Of a stretch of DNA of 64,000 nt, positions 1-9,506 are shown one piece after another; the first letter of the stretch is position 1; each line of letters opens with the position of its first letter. The stretch is from M3007 sp964539805 (GTDB taxonomy: Bacteria; Bacteroidota; Bacteroidia; Chitinophagales; Saprospiraceae). Location of the stretch: assembly GCA_964539805.1 (NCBI GenBank), contig CAZIKN010000011.1:1-64000 (forward strand), read 5' to 3'. Below the pieces are notes generated by a model, which worked only from the letters and a program-made list of their open reading frames with translations, was not told the DNA's origin and did no database searches. The translations under genes and the position numbers were made by a program.

Positions 1-1144
1 GCAGGTTGCCGGCCACACTACTGTTGCTAATGGAGTTGTTGAAATCAAAATCACCACCCCAGGAGAAACCGTTGGTCGGGGTGAGCAATATTTCCACCAT
101 GATCTTTTGAGGGTCATTGGGGTCAGGCCGGGGTTTGACCGAAACAAATTTGTAGGTGCCAAGCCCGTTAAGGTTGCGGATGGTTTTGTCAAAATTGCTT
201 TGAATATAGGGCCAATTGGGCTGTAATGCTATGGCTTGTGCCAAACGCTCCGGTTTTACCACAAAAAAGGTGTCTGCCGTTACAAAATAAAGCCCGTTTA
301 TTGTTGCTTCCTGCCTGAAAGAAGCAATTTCCGGGTTTACCCCTTCTTTGATGATGATGTTGCTGATCAGGTAGGTTTGGTGCATCAGGGAGTCAGAGGG
401 CGTCTGTACCTCTACTGTGATATTGGAGCGTGTACCAGTAGTGTCAGCATTATATTGTACAAATGTGGGGTTGAAATAGGCATATCCGCGATTTTTGAGC
501 TCCGTGGTAATGCGCACTTTTTCCGCATTGAAGAGCACTTCATCCAAAGGCTCATTGCGGCGAAGCAGGCTGCCGCCAGCCGTCATGTACAAGATTTGCC
601 GAACCAAACTATCGCGGCTGTGAAAAAAAACGGAGTCAATCGTGAAACGCTTTCCCAGATTGAGTTGATACCGAACCCCAATCTTGTGTTTGCCAATGGT
701 GTCAGTTTCATAAACACAATTGGCAAAAAAGTAGCCGCGTTTTTGCATGGCACGCTCTAAGTTGGTAGCCGTGCGCTGGGTCAACAATGGGTCATAGATG
801 ACAGGGGCTTCCGCTTTTTTGTTGATGATCCACTTGGCCAATTTATGGCCTTTTTCCTTGGCTGCCCTGTCCTTAAAAGCGTGATAGAGCCAAAGCCGTA
901 TGGGGAAGCGCTGCAAGATGGCGCGCCGATTGGGTTTTTGTTTCACATAGCCCCCCAATTCGTACAACAAGGGCGTACGGGCTGCGATATTCAATTTTTT
1001 TTCGGCCTTCAGCTCTATGGTATTTTTCCAAAGCAGCCTTTCCCCTTTGGTTTCGTCCAAATGCTTCGTAACATTGCACGCGCTCAGCGAGAGCAACAGG
1101 CAAAGGGCTGTTGCCGCCGCCGTCCACCTTTGGCTTATGGCCAT
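1..1144 (-). CDS. tamL: TamL-type BamA/TamA-family outer-membrane lipoprotein (C-terminus cut by window edge)
   Basis: An uninterrupted minus-strand frame runs off the left end of the window. From the ATG at 1144 it begins with a lipoprotein signal peptide ending LLLSLSAC, followed by NVTKHLDE; the Cys-Asn-x-Thr-Lys-His-Leu stretch right after the lipobox is typical of Bacteroidota TamL proteins. POTRA-like segments follow (for example KRGYFFANC and KNRGYAYFNP), and the visible end (TPTNGFSWGGDFDFNNS) looks like the entry into the beta-barrel. TamL works with TamB in outer-membrane assembly. An in-frame ATG at 1186 would add 14 residues before the signal peptide and reach over the divergent methyltransferase start, so 1144 is preferred. 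The barrel lies outside the window. Confidence 0.9.
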   Translation of the reverse strand, partial: MAISQRWTAAATALCLLLSLSACNVTKHLDETKGERLLWKNTIELKAEKKLNIAARTPLLYELGGYVKQKPNRRAILQRFPIRLWLYHAFKDRAAKEKGHKLAKWIINKKAEAPVIYDPLLTQRTATNLERAMQKRGYFFANCVYETDTIGKHKIGVRYQLNLGKRFTIDSVFFHSRDSLVRQILYMTAGGSLLRRNEPLDEVLFNAEKVRITTELKNRGYAYFNPTFVQYNADTTGTRSNITVEVQTPSDSLMHQTYLISNIIIKEGVNPEIASFRQEATINGLYFVTADTFFVVKPERLAQAIALQPNWPYIQSNFDKTIRNLNGLGTYKFVSVKPRPDPNDPQKIMVEILLTPTNGFSWGGDFDFNNSISNSSVAGNL

Positions 1145-1184
1145 TATGTGCCAACTGCCCACCGTAAACCGTAATTGATGATCC

Positions 1185-1940
1185 ATGATTTCACAAAATC
1201 AGGTAAAATTCCTGCATGCTTTGCAGCAAAAAAAATATCGGCAAAAGTACCGAAAATTCCTTGTGGAAGGCGAGAAAATGGTGGCAGAACTCCTGCACCA
1301 AAAAAATCTCGGTATTCATGCCATTTTTGGACTTGAACGCTGGGCTAAGGATAACGCGGCGCGCTTGCAGCCCCATTATGCTCATTTCTTCGATGTCTCC
1401 GAAGGGGAGCTTAAAAAAATATCTGCTTTGATAACGCCCAATAGCGTTTTGGCCGTGGCCGATATGCCTGATAAAGCGCCCGATCTTCAGCTGCCCAACA
1501 GCAAACCTTGTTTTTATTTGGATGGGTTACAGGATCCTGGCAACTTAGGTGCCATCCTGCGCATCGCCGATTGGTTTGGTTTCCCTGCGGTGTTTTGTAG
1601 CACTGACACCGTTGATGCCTATAGCCCCAAAGTGGTCCAGGCCAGCATGGGTGCCATTTTGAGGGTTAAAACAATGGAGATCAACCTTTTGGATTTGGTC
1701 AAGCAATGTCCTGACGCACCCATATCAGGTGCTTTTATGGACGGAGATAGCATTTTTGAACAAAGCTTGCCTGCTCGGGGGCTGATCGTGATCGGCAATG
1801 AAGGAAAAGGCATCCGACCAGAAACCGAGGCCCTGCTCACGCGGCGCATCAGCATTCCGCGCCACGAAGAAGGTGGCGCGGAATCCTTGAATGCAGCCAT
1901 TGCAGCGGGGATTTTGGCTGCCTGGGTACGGCGTTCTTAA
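1185..1940 (+). CDS. TrmH/SpoU-family RNA 2'-O-ribose methyltransferase
   Basis: A 251-aa SPOUT methyltransferase with all three trefoil-knot motifs: LDGLQDPGNLGAILRIADW near residue 110 (motif 1, with the catalytic Arg of NxGAxxR), VIGNEGKGI near 203 (motif 2), and RHEEGGAESLNAAIAAGI near 224 (motif 3, SAM pocket). The first 100 residues form the substrate-binding RNA_bind domain usual in this family (FLVEGEKMVAELL). It methylates a ribose 2'-OH of tRNA or rRNA; the target base cannot be read from the sequence. It is divergent from tamL, a pairing often seen in Bacteroidota. Its end overlaps the convergent peptidase gene by 4 nt. Confidence 0.9.
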   Translation: MISQNQVKFLHALQQKKYRQKYRKFLVEGEKMVAELLHQKNLGIHAIFGLERWAKDNAARLQPHYAHFFDVSEGELKKISALITPNSVLAVADMPDKAPDLQLPNSKPCFYLDGLQDPGNLGAILRIADWFGFPAVFCSTDTVDAYSPKVVQASMGAILRVKTMEINLLDLVKQCPDAPISGAFMDGDSIFEQSLPARGLIVIGNEGKGIRPETEALLTRRISIPRHEEGGAESLNAAIAAGILAAWVRRS

Positions 1941-3001
1941 AAAGCACGTGCCGCATGGCGATAGACCACGGTGGTCACCACGTGGCCCACTTTGCCCAGC
2001 ATAGCCGGGTCAATGATGCTCATATTATCCTCGTGAGTATGATGATAAGCGCCAAAATTGGTATTTTCGCCATTGGGCAAGCTGATAATATCCACCGTGG
2101 GAATGCGCGTACCGCTCATCACAAAATAGTGGTCATCGGTAATGAATCCCGTTTCTTTTTGAATAAACACATCGCCATAGCCCAACTCGCGGGCAATGCC
2201 CCATATTTTGCTCAAAATACCCGGTGCATTTTGGCGGGAATGGCCCTCCATAGGGAAAAGTGCCCCTTTAGCACCAACCATATCAAGCAAAATACCAAAC
2301 TGAGCCGTATAATTGGGTTTGTGCAGGTTTTTGGACCAATGCTGCGAGCCTAAGCACCAGGTCAGGTAGGTCCTGTCCTGTTGTTGGGCCATGATGCCGG
2401 CGGCTGGAGCCTGATCGCGGTCGTCGCCGAGGTCTTCGGCATCAAAAAGGATGAGGTCTATGCCGATTTCCGGCGGAGTGGTTTTGAGGACTCTGGCCAA
2501 TTCCAGCAACACCCCTACCCCACTGCCACCGTCATCAGCACCTAAAATGGGTTGGTCCTTGCGCTCATCATCCTTGTCCGCCACGTGGCGGCTATCCCAG
2601 TGGGCACAGAGGAGGATACGGGTGGGCAGTTCCGGTTTGTGCTGGGCTATGATGTTCACGGCATCCACGGGGCCAAAATAGGTTTGCGCCTTAAACTTTT
2701 GCTCAATGACGGTAAGGCCCATACGACGGAACTCAGCCGCCAACCAAGCGGCGCATTTTTTGTGGGCGGCGCTTCCTGGTACACGGGGGCCAAAATCCAC
2801 CTGTTTTTTCACGTATTGGTATGCAGAATCCGCGTTAAAGGCGGGCACATTTACTTCTACTTTAGGTTTGTCCGGCACGGCAATGGTGGTATCTGGCTTG
2901 TTTTTGGGCAAAAAGCGTGGAATGCTAACGGCCACTACGGAAAGCAACATGACCGCAAGAAGGATGTAGGCTAAATTGGGGCGAGAACGAGATTTGCTCA
3001 T
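1937..3001 (-). CDS. M28-family zinc peptidase / glutaminyl cyclase-like, membrane-anchored
   Basis: The 354-aa protein has an N-terminal signal anchor (residues 11-27) and an M28 fold. Likely metal ligands are H134 (AHWDSR), D156 of GADDGGSG, E189 of FDAEDLG, D240 and one of the histidines in HHTHEDN (320-323). The AHWDSR, FDAEDLG and DDHYF arrangement resembles glutaminyl-peptide cyclotransferase (QC) more than aminopeptidases, so it may form N-terminal pyroglutamate on exported proteins or act as an aminopeptidase; sequence alone does not decide. It is expected on the periplasmic side, anchored by the N-terminal helix. The gene is convergent with the methyltransferase. Confidence 0.85.
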   Translation of the reverse strand: MSKSRSRPNLAYILLAVMLLSVVAVSIPRFLPKNKPDTTIAVPDKPKVEVNVPAFNADSAYQYVKKQVDFGPRVPGSAAHKKCAAWLAAEFRRMGLTVIEQKFKAQTYFGPVDAVNIIAQHKPELPTRILLCAHWDSRHVADKDDERKDQPILGADDGGSGVGVLLELARVLKTTPPEIGIDLILFDAEDLGDDRDQAPAAGIMAQQQDRTYLTWCLGSQHWSKNLHKPNYTAQFGILLDMVGAKGALFPMEGHSRQNAPGILSKIWGIARELGYGDVFIQKETGFITDDHYFVMSGTRIPTVDIISLPNGENTNFGAYHHTHEDNMSIIDPAMLGKVGHVVTTVVYRHAARAF

Positions 3002-3173
3002 GATAGAAAACAGGGTTAAAATTTTCGCGCAAAGAACGCAATTATCAAGCAGTATCTTGTTTTTCCCATTAGGATCTTCTTTGTCAATGTTGCGTCAAAT
3101 CTCTAAAAAAAACACAGCATCCCAACAAAAGGCCCGCTTATTCCGTCATAAGGGTATTACGACTAAAAAGTTG

Positions 3174-3899
3174 ATGGCTATGTTTAAATCCTTGTCCTGT
3201 AAATGTTTGTATTGCCCTGTTTTATTAATCGCCCTATTGGCTGCAAACAACTCCGCCTTTTCCCAACGGGCATTTCACTGGGGTTTCGTATCAAGGGGTG
3301 GCACTTATGCCTTGCCCGTAAACCACCGCTTGTTCAGCGATTTTGATATGATCGAGAATGACATTAGCGCAGGGTATTACCTCGGCGCGGGTGTTTTTGC
3401 CCGTTACGATGTGAATCGCTGGTTAGGTGTTTCAACCGAGATGAACTATGGTTTTGCCTCTTTTAAAAAGGGCATGAACTTGGTATGTCCAACCTGCAAT
3501 TTTATATCGAATGGCAAGGAATACCAACAGCAGTCCGTATTTGCGCCGCTAAAATTACATCTGGGGAAGGGTAAGCAGCCGCTCTTTTCCGGCTTCGTTG
3601 GGGGCGGGCCTTTTTTTGCCTTTTTTACAGAACAACAAAGCCTTACCTACCCGGAATTTGAACGCTTTTTCCATACTTATCCTACAGTATATGATGAATA
3701 TAAACATTACGACCGCGATGTTCGCTGGCAATGGATCCTGAATGCCGGCTTTAGTTTTCGCCTCAACAAACAGACCCGCGTGGGCTTAGAGACCTTGTTT
3801 AATCCCAAGCCACAATATGTCATTGAACAAATTGAGGATCAGGAATATCCCGTTTTAATTCGCAGTATTTGTGTTTCCTTATACCATTGTGTGCGTTGA
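3174..3899 (+). CDS. Secreted outer-membrane beta-barrel protein, function unknown
   Basis: About 241 aa. The open frame extends up to 2976, but that part overlaps the divergent peptidase and is not signal-peptide-like. From ATG 3174 (or 3180) there is a good signal peptide (LLIALLAANNSAFSQ). The mature part alternates aromatic/Gly strands (GYYLGAGVFARYDV, LGVSTEMNYGFASF, WQWILNAGFSFRLNKQTRVGLE), as in the PorT/OmpW-like small barrels of Bacteroidota. A pair of cysteines (CPTC) sits in a loop. No specific family is recognised, and the neighbours give no functional clue. Confidence 0.7.
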   Translation: MAMFKSLSCKCLYCPVLLIALLAANNSAFSQRAFHWGFVSRGGTYALPVNHRLFSDFDMIENDISAGYYLGAGVFARYDVNRWLGVSTEMNYGFASFKKGMNLVCPTCNFISNGKEYQQQSVFAPLKLHLGKGKQPLFSGFVGGGPFFAFFTEQQSLTYPEFERFFHTYPTVYDEYKHYDRDVRWQWILNAGFSFRLNKQTRVGLETLFNPKPQYVIEQIEDQEYPVLIRSICVSLYHCVR

Positions 3900-3906
3900 A
3901 TTTTGC

Positions 3907-3914
3907 TACCTTTG
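3907..3914 (+). promoter_or_regulatory. Bacteroidota-type promoter -7 element (TACCTTTG)
   Basis: TACCTTTG matches the Bacteroidota -7 consensus TAnnTTTG exactly. An ATTG at 3886-3889, 17 nt upstream, is a weak -33 element. The start codon of the ELWxxDGT gene lies 44 nt downstream, giving a normal leader. Confidence 0.55.
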
Positions 3915-3957
3915 ATCTTGAATTTCAACACTTTTCACTTCTATCTATCATTTATCC

Positions 3958-5484
3958 ATGAAAAAACACTTGTTTTTCACCTTTTTGTTGTTTTTTGTAA
4001 GGCTATGTACTTCTTTTGGCCAATCGGTCAATATCGTGAAAGACCTTAATCCCGGAAATGGTTACGGGGTCATCAGTACGGGCGGCGATTTTAGCTCAGT
4101 AGGCAACAAAATAGTATTTGCCGGTACCACATCCGGCTTTCCCATTGAACTTTTCACCTCTGACGGCACTGCTGCAAACACTAAAAAGGTCGGTACTGTC
4201 AGTGCCGCCGAACCCGAAATTTTTACACCAGCTGGCCCAAGATCTTTTTTTACAGCTTATGGCGCTAATGGAACGGCCTTGTTCCATACGGATGGTTCTA
4301 ATGTGCAAAATGTAAAAACCTTTTCCAATCCTTATCTTGAGGGTATATTGCCATTAGCCGATAACAAAGTATTGGTCACAGTGGGTACTAGCTTTGGTGA
4401 GGAAACCCAACTTTGGGTAGGTACTACAGCGGGGGCTACAAAAATAGCCGATATGGAGGTTAATTCTGATTTCATCGTTGCCTCAAAATTCAAAAACAGC
4501 GGGGTATATTTTGAAAAAAGCACCAATTCAATCCAAACACCGCCCTTTTTGTCGGATGGTACCGCTGCCGGCACTAAAACCATTGCAGACTGGATTGCTC
4601 CCGTGTTTACTTTCTCTGCCATCAACAGCGCCGTGGGCACTGGGGATCACGTTTTCGTCAGTGGCAACAAGGTGGAAAATGGGTTCCAATTCCGCAAAAC
4701 CATTTTTACCGATGGGACAGCACTCGGCACCAAAGAATTTGCATTTACGGATGATATTAGGGCTGTTTTCAAGCGCGACTCCGCCGCTTATTTTCTGCTC
4801 GGTGAAAGTGATATTAGCTTGTATAATCCTGTAAATAACAAAGTAACAGCTTTACAGTATAACCTATATTATTTTGGCACCTATGTTTTTGATGGTAAAA
4901 AGGTCTATTATCATTCCGATGATGGTATTTGGGAAACAGACGGCACCAGTGCAGGCACCAAAAAAATGGATGTCACGCCCCTGGGCAATTCTTTTTACAA
5001 CCCTCAGATGATCCTTGCCAATGGCACCTTGTATTACACCGTTAGCGGCAGTACAAATTACGAACTTTGGGGCTATAAACTCTCATCCAAAACCAATACC
5101 AGGATAACGGATACTTATCCCAAAAACGGACTCATTTTTACACCTATCTTAGCCTTCGTCAATAATCGTTTGGTTTTTTCCAGGTTTACCACCGCACAAG
5201 GCACGGAATTGTGGTCCACGGATGTGCTTACAAATGCGTTTGAACCAGAACCATTAGGCTTGCCAATGCGTATTTCACCCAACCCGAGCGCTGATATTGT
5301 TACATTGGAGGTTAATGACCTTGGTGGAGATCTGAATATCTTTGACTTGCGTGGTCAGTGCGTTAAACAGGATAAAAATCTTGCTGCTACACATATCTCC
5401 CTGCTTGATCTGCCCAACGGAACGTATTGGCTGCATTACCGATTCCAAGGAGTAGTTCGTGTAGCCCAAGTCGTGAAACAATAG
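3958..5484 (+). CDS. ELWxxDGT-repeat secreted protein with T9SS type A sorting domain
   Basis: 508 aa with a signal peptide (LFFTFLLFFVRLCTSFGQ). The body is a beta-propeller-like series of ELWxxDGT-type repeats: IELFTSDGTAANTKKV, PPFLSDGTAAGTKTI, TIFTDGTALGTKEF, GIWETDGTSAGTKKM and TELWSTD. The last ~75 residues (from MRISPNPSADIVTLEV to RVAQVVKQ) are a classic T9SS C-terminal sorting domain with the SPNPS motif and the GTYWLHY strand, so the protein should cross the outer membrane by T9SS and be anchored or released at the surface. What the repeats bind is unknown. A -7 promoter element lies just upstream. Confidence 0.88.
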   Translation: MKKHLFFTFLLFFVRLCTSFGQSVNIVKDLNPGNGYGVISTGGDFSSVGNKIVFAGTTSGFPIELFTSDGTAANTKKVGTVSAAEPEIFTPAGPRSFFTAYGANGTALFHTDGSNVQNVKTFSNPYLEGILPLADNKVLVTVGTSFGEETQLWVGTTAGATKIADMEVNSDFIVASKFKNSGVYFEKSTNSIQTPPFLSDGTAAGTKTIADWIAPVFTFSAINSAVGTGDHVFVSGNKVENGFQFRKTIFTDGTALGTKEFAFTDDIRAVFKRDSAAYFLLGESDISLYNPVNNKVTALQYNLYYFGTYVFDGKKVYYHSDDGIWETDGTSAGTKKMDVTPLGNSFYNPQMILANGTLYYTVSGSTNYELWGYKLSSKTNTRITDTYPKNGLIFTPILAFVNNRLVFSRFTTAQGTELWSTDVLTNAFEPEPLGLPMRISPNPSADIVTLEVNDLGGDLNIFDLRGQCVKQDKNLAATHISLLDLPNGTYWLHYRFQGVVRVAQVVKQ

Positions 5485-5505
5485 ACTTATTGCGTTGAAA
5501 GCCTG

Positions 5506-6558
5506 CTATGTACGCATCATAACGGGTTGTATGTATAGATCCAGGTATTTCCGAACTGTATCCGTCATCACAGGTACATGCACAGTTGTTTGTAGTGGTT
5601 TTTGGAGCTGCTGTTGTGCCAGCGCAGCCAAATCCTGCACAGTGGTCGCGCAGGATGCCCATTCCGTGGCACAACCAACAGGTGTGCTGATTACTTTGCA
5701 GCCAAGATGCGCAGCTTCTGCTAAAACGTATCCAAATCCTTCAAAATCAGCCGTATGTAATAGTATTTTGGCTTGGGCCATGTGCAGTAGCACCTCCTCG
5801 CGTGGCATTGCTCCTTTTAGCGCAATGTTTCCCTCAAGGCCCATATCTCGAACCGTCGTTTCTAAAGAAGCACGCTCCGGGCCGTCACCAATAAGCTCCG
5901 CGCGCAAGTGAGGGTGTATTTTGGTGACAAGGGCAAGTGCCTGCAACCACAAATGCCAATTCTTGATGGGAACCAAGGCCCCAACGCCTATGATGTCCGT
6001 TGGTCGGGATCCGGGATCAGGTAGTTGGCAGGAAAAATCATCCGGATTCAAGCCCCAGGGGATGATGTTGGGTACTGAAATGCCGCTTGATTCCCATAAT
6101 TTCTTTTGTTGAAAATTGGAAAGCGTTACCAAAATGCTGTTTTGCCGCCAAAAACGTAGGGCCGCTCTATAAAACCCGATATTCACATCCTGCCCCATGA
6201 AGGTACAGATATGCTGAATATTCAGCGATGTGGCTACTTGCTGACCAATCAGATAAGGAAGCCCATACCAAAAACTATGCACGGCATCAAAAGGTTTGAT
6301 CCGGTGCTCTTTTTTGGCATATTCAATTGATTTACAAATGGTTATTGGCTTATTTATCCATTTGTTTTTTCCGCCACAGGGTAAAATGCTTATACCGTGC
6401 CAACGGTATTCGCGGGTATAAAAAGGATATTCCAAGGCGACAATAGTGAGTTCAACGCCCTGCGCCACAAGTTCGCGGGCGAAGGATTGTAGCGGCGGAA
6501 TGCAACTACTGTCCGCTTCATTTTGGGCAAAACCTGGTGTAATAAAAAGTACCCGCAT
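5506..6558 (-). CDS. Family 4 (GT-B) glycosyltransferase
   Basis: 350 aa with the two Rossmann-like halves of GT-B enzymes. The N-terminus MRVLFITPGFAQNEAD and SFWYGLPYLIG belong to the acceptor domain. The donor domain has ELIGDGPERASLE and the EX7E-type motif DFEGFGYVLAEA followed by GCKVISTPVG. It should transfer a sugar from a nucleotide-sugar onto a polysaccharide or lipid acceptor at the cytoplasmic face of the membrane; the specific sugar cannot be told. Its start is 5 nt after the pheS stop, so the two are probably cotranscribed, a chance-looking pairing with no functional link. Confidence 0.88.
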   Translation of the reverse strand: MRVLFITPGFAQNEADSSCIPPLQSFARELVAQGVELTIVALEYPFYTREYRWHGISILPCGGKNKWINKPITICKSIEYAKKEHRIKPFDAVHSFWYGLPYLIGQQVATSLNIQHICTFMGQDVNIGFYRAALRFWRQNSILVTLSNFQQKKLWESSGISVPNIIPWGLNPDDFSCQLPDPGSRPTDIIGVGALVPIKNWHLWLQALALVTKIHPHLRAELIGDGPERASLETTVRDMGLEGNIALKGAMPREEVLLHMAQAKILLHTADFEGFGYVLAEAAHLGCKVISTPVGCATEWASCATTVQDLAALAQQQLQKPLQTTVHVPVMTDTVRKYLDLYIQPVMMRT

Positions 6559-6563
6559 GGGGC

Positions 6564-7589
6564 CTATGCTGCGGCGAATTGGCGCAAAAAGCGCACATCA
6601 TTTTCAAACAACATACGGATATCGGGTATATTGAACAGGCGCAACGTCTGGCGTTCAATCCCCATTCCAAATGCGAAGCCGGAATATTCCGTTGGGTCAA
6701 TACCGCAATTGAGCAACACCTGAGGATCCACCATACCGCAGCCCAATATCTCGAGCCAGCCGGTGCCCTTGGTCAGTCGTCGGGCCTCTTCGGTTTCGGT
6801 ACCGAGCCATACATCCATTTCGGCAGAAGGCTCTGTAAAGGGGAAAAATGATGGGCGAAGGCGTATTTTGGGCGCTCCAAACATCTCCTGCGCGAAGTGA
6901 AACAAGGTTTGCTTCATGTCAGCGAACGAGACACCGCGATCAATGTACAGCCCTTCTACCTGATGGAATTGGGCATGTGAGCGAGCGGAAATGGTTTCGT
7001 TGCGGTAAACCCTGCCCGGGGCTATGATTCTAATGGGTGGTTTGCGGTTTTCCATCACGCGCGCCTGCACGGGTGAGGTGTGTGTGCGCAACAAAATCCC
7101 GGGAGCATCCACCACATAAAAAGTATCCTGCATGTCGCGGGCAGGATGGTCCTCCGGGGTATTCATAGCCGTGAAATTATGCCAATCATCTTCTATCTCA
7201 GGGCCATCAGCCACAGAAAAACCCATGCGCGTGAAAATATCCACGATGCGGTTGAGGGTTAGGGCTATGGGGTGCCGGGTGCCGAGGGGTAGGGGCTCAC
7301 CGGGTGCGCTGAGGTCATAAGTAGTACTGGCCGATTGTTCAGCGGCGGCCTCGAAGGAGGCTTTCAGGCTTTGGTATTTCTCTTCTGTTTGCTGTTTTAA
7401 GGCATTCATTACCTGTCCGAACTCACGTTTGCGCTCGTTGGCAACATTTCGCATTTCGTCCATCAAGGTTTTGATTTCTCCCTTGGCACTTAGGTATTTG
7501 ATGCGAAACGCCTCCAATGCTTCTGCGTTGGCAGGTAGTTCGGCGGCTACGGCCTCTGCTGCTGATTTTACTTTTTCAAAAATATCCAC
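6564..7589 (-). CDS. pheS: Phenylalanyl-tRNA synthetase alpha subunit
   Basis: 341 aa, full length for PheS. The N-terminal coiled-coil tRNA-binding arm (residues 1-90) is followed by the class II catalytic core: motif 1 around HPIALTLNRIVDIF, motif 2 GRVYRNETISARSHAQFHQVEG, and motif 3 GFAFGMGIERQTLRLF. It forms the alpha2-beta2 enzyme with PheT (not in the window) and charges tRNA-Phe. No ATG fits the N-terminus; the reading frame begins with GTG at 7587-7589 (VDIFEKV, read as M), directly behind a short direct repeat. Confidence 0.97.
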   Translation of the reverse strand: MDIFEKVKSAAEAVAAELPANAEALEAFRIKYLSAKGEIKTLMDEMRNVANERKREFGQVMNALKQQTEEKYQSLKASFEAAAEQSASTTYDLSAPGEPLPLGTRHPIALTLNRIVDIFTRMGFSVADGPEIEDDWHNFTAMNTPEDHPARDMQDTFYVVDAPGILLRTHTSPVQARVMENRKPPIRIIAPGRVYRNETISARSHAQFHQVEGLYIDRGVSFADMKQTLFHFAQEMFGAPKIRLRPSFFPFTEPSAEMDVWLGTETEEARRLTKGTGWLEILGCGMVDPQVLLNCGIDPTEYSGFAFGMGIERQTLRLFNIPDIRMLFENDVRFLRQFAAA

Positions 7590-7600
7590 GCTATGTGATA

Positions 7601-7629
7601 ATGTGCTAATATGGTAATGTGCTAATATG
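7601..7629. repeat. 13-bp direct repeat ATGTGCTAATATG x2
   Basis: ATGTGCTAATATG occurs at 7601-7613 and again at 7617-7629, filling the gap between the Uma2 gene and pheS. The core GTGCTAAT also builds the palindrome at 17560-17590, so it is a dispersed intergenic element of this genome. Confidence 0.8.
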
Positions 7630-7631
7630 AT

Positions 7632-8234
7632 TTATTCTGCCGCAAAGATCTCCAACAAATTCAAATGCAGATCAGGGAAAATGCTGCTCACCAAAGTATC
7701 CTCATGGATATAAATCTGAGGCGGAGCATAAAGACTTTCTTCCGTTAGGGTGAATTGATGCACAGTTTCGTGTTCTGGGTCAAAAATCCAATATTCGCGC
7801 ACCTGATTTTCCTCGTATAATTGCTTTTTTATGCGCATTTCCTTGGAGGAGTTACCGGGCGACAAAATTTCTACAATCAGGTCGGGTGCGCCAATGCATC
7901 CGGCGGTGTCCAATTTGGCTTCATCACAGATCACGCAAAGGTCAGGCTGCACCACTGTGAGCAGTTCTTTGTTTGCTTTGGCCGATTTTTGCCGGTCATA
8001 AAGGCGCACATCAAATGGGGCAGGATAAAATTTGCAACGATGCTGTTTGAAAAAAGTGCCAACAGCCAAGGTTAATTCCCTTGAAATGCCCTGATGTTTG
8101 CGGTTAGGTGCCGCCATGGGCAATATCTTGCCGCGCACGAGTTCTACCATTTCCTCAAATTTCCAGGTAAGGTAGTCCGCGTACGTGTAGGTACCGTTCA
8201 AATCTAACTGCGTAAGATGGGTGATGTTTGACAT
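7632..8234 (-). CDS. Uma2-family (DUF820) restriction-endonuclease-fold protein
   Basis: About 200 aa from ATG 8234; the frame opens earlier only with a TTG at 8255. It carries the Uma2 PD-(D/E)XK signature: the E-rich start (ADYLTWKFEEMVELVRGKI), VQPDLCVIC (the Asp), APDLIVEILSPGNS (the Glu) and the downstream Lys helix (KKQLYEENQVREYWIFDPE). The family is abundant in cyanobacteria and Bacteroidota. A nuclease activity is inferred from the fold; biological role is unknown and may be linked to mobile DNA. A second, diverged copy lies at 23157-23663. Confidence 0.85.
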   Translation of the reverse strand: MSNITHLTQLDLNGTYTYADYLTWKFEEMVELVRGKILPMAAPNRKHQGISRELTLAVGTFFKQHRCKFYPAPFDVRLYDRQKSAKANKELLTVVQPDLCVICDEAKLDTAGCIGAPDLIVEILSPGNSSKEMRIKKQLYEENQVREYWIFDPEHETVHQFTLTEESLYAPPQIYIHEDTLVSSIFPDLHLNLLEIFAAE

Positions 8235-8298
8235 ATTGACTGATTTTGTACACAAAGATAATAATTCTTGGTGATATCGTCATTTGCCTAAAAGGATA

Positions 8299-9237
8299 TT
8301 AGCCTTCTACTATGTCTTCGTACACGATTTCGCGATCTACTTTTTCCGGCAAGGGGCCAAATACATTGATCTTGAGCTCAGCCATTTTTCTGCCTGCCTT
8401 TGCACAGTCTAAAATGGATTTTTGGTCTAAAAGGGCTGTGAGAAAGCCAGACCAGAAAGCATCGCCCGCGCCAGTCGTATCCTTCACCTCCACGGGGCGT
8501 GAAGGCAGGAAATGGAACTCTTTGTCGTTTCCTACCCAGCAGCCTTTTTCGCCTAAGGTAAAGCATACACCTTTGGCACCAATTTTCAAGAAATGCTCTA
8601 TAACTTCTTTAGGATCAGCGCTTTGGTTTTCATACAGGCGGCCCCAGTCCACGTCACTGATTTTCACCCAGGCCCCATAACGGCAGTATTCAGCCACTAT
8701 GCGCTTGGCTTCACGGCGATCGGGCCATATTTTTTCGGAATAGTTAGCATCAATGCTCACCTTGCAGCCTGCGCGGTGGGCCTTTTCGGCGGCTTGCAAG
8801 ATCACGTGCTGTGCCGGGTTTTTGCTGAGGGCAAAACAGGTGGTATGAAAAATGCCAATTTCCTCAAAACGTTGGTAAGGGAACTGGCGGATAGAGATCA
8901 TGGAATCAGCCCCGCGATAAATCTGAAAATCAGAAGTCGCAGAGGAACGAGTGACCAAAATAAGGGTAGTTGCCTCCTCTACCTGCAAAATGCAGGATGT
9001 GTCCACCCCTAATTTTGACACATAGTTGATCAGTACCTTGCCCATGTCATCTTTGCCAACACAAGCAGCAAGCATAGCCTTATTGCCGAGCCGTGCCATG
9101 TTCATGGCAAGGTTGGCGGGGCTTCCGCCAGGCAAGCGTTTAAATAATGTGGCCTCGTCAAGCGTCTGCACAAATTCGGCTGTAATAAAATCCACCAAAA
9201 GCTCGCCAGCCGATAAAATATCAATGGGTCGTTTCAT
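8299..9237 (-). CDS. PfkB-family carbohydrate kinase (fructokinase-like)
   Basis: 312 aa ribokinase-fold enzyme. The N-terminal signature GGSPANLAMNMARLGNKAMLAACVGKDDMG holds the GG hinge. The C-terminal PfkB signature DTTGAGDAFWSGFLTALL carries the anion hole and the catalytic Asp. It phosphorylates a sugar with ATP; the SPAN motif and length are closest to fructokinases, but substrate is inferred. It is monocistronic, with 278 bp to the divergent transporter gene. Those 278 bp hold the promoter listed below and no other gene that I can support. Confidence 0.88.
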   Translation of the reverse strand: MKRPIDILSAGELLVDFITAEFVQTLDEATLFKRLPGGSPANLAMNMARLGNKAMLAACVGKDDMGKVLINYVSKLGVDTSCILQVEEATTLILVTRSSATSDFQIYRGADSMISIRQFPYQRFEEIGIFHTTCFALSKNPAQHVILQAAEKAHRAGCKVSIDANYSEKIWPDRREAKRIVAEYCRYGAWVKISDVDWGRLYENQSADPKEVIEHFLKIGAKGVCFTLGEKGCWVGNDKEFHFLPSRPVEVKDTTGAGDAFWSGFLTALLDQKSILDCAKAGRKMAELKINVFGPLPEKVDREIVYEDIVEG

Positions 9238-9506
9238 GTAATTTAGGGTAAAGAATGGGCAAAGAGTTAGCTATTTTCGTTAAAAAATGAATAATTTGAT
9301 ACTTTTTGAGCATCAATGCCGCAATGATACGATGATTTTTTGGCAAACCAAATATCTGTGCAATTCTGTTGTTATCTTCAGTTGAGATCCAGGCACGTAC
9401 TGAGGTTAGTTTATAGTCAACGCAAAATGGTTTTGAACGATTCGCATCTGTAAATCTATAAAAATCAGGTAAATCCGGGTATAGTTTCTATTTCAACTTC
9501 ATTCCA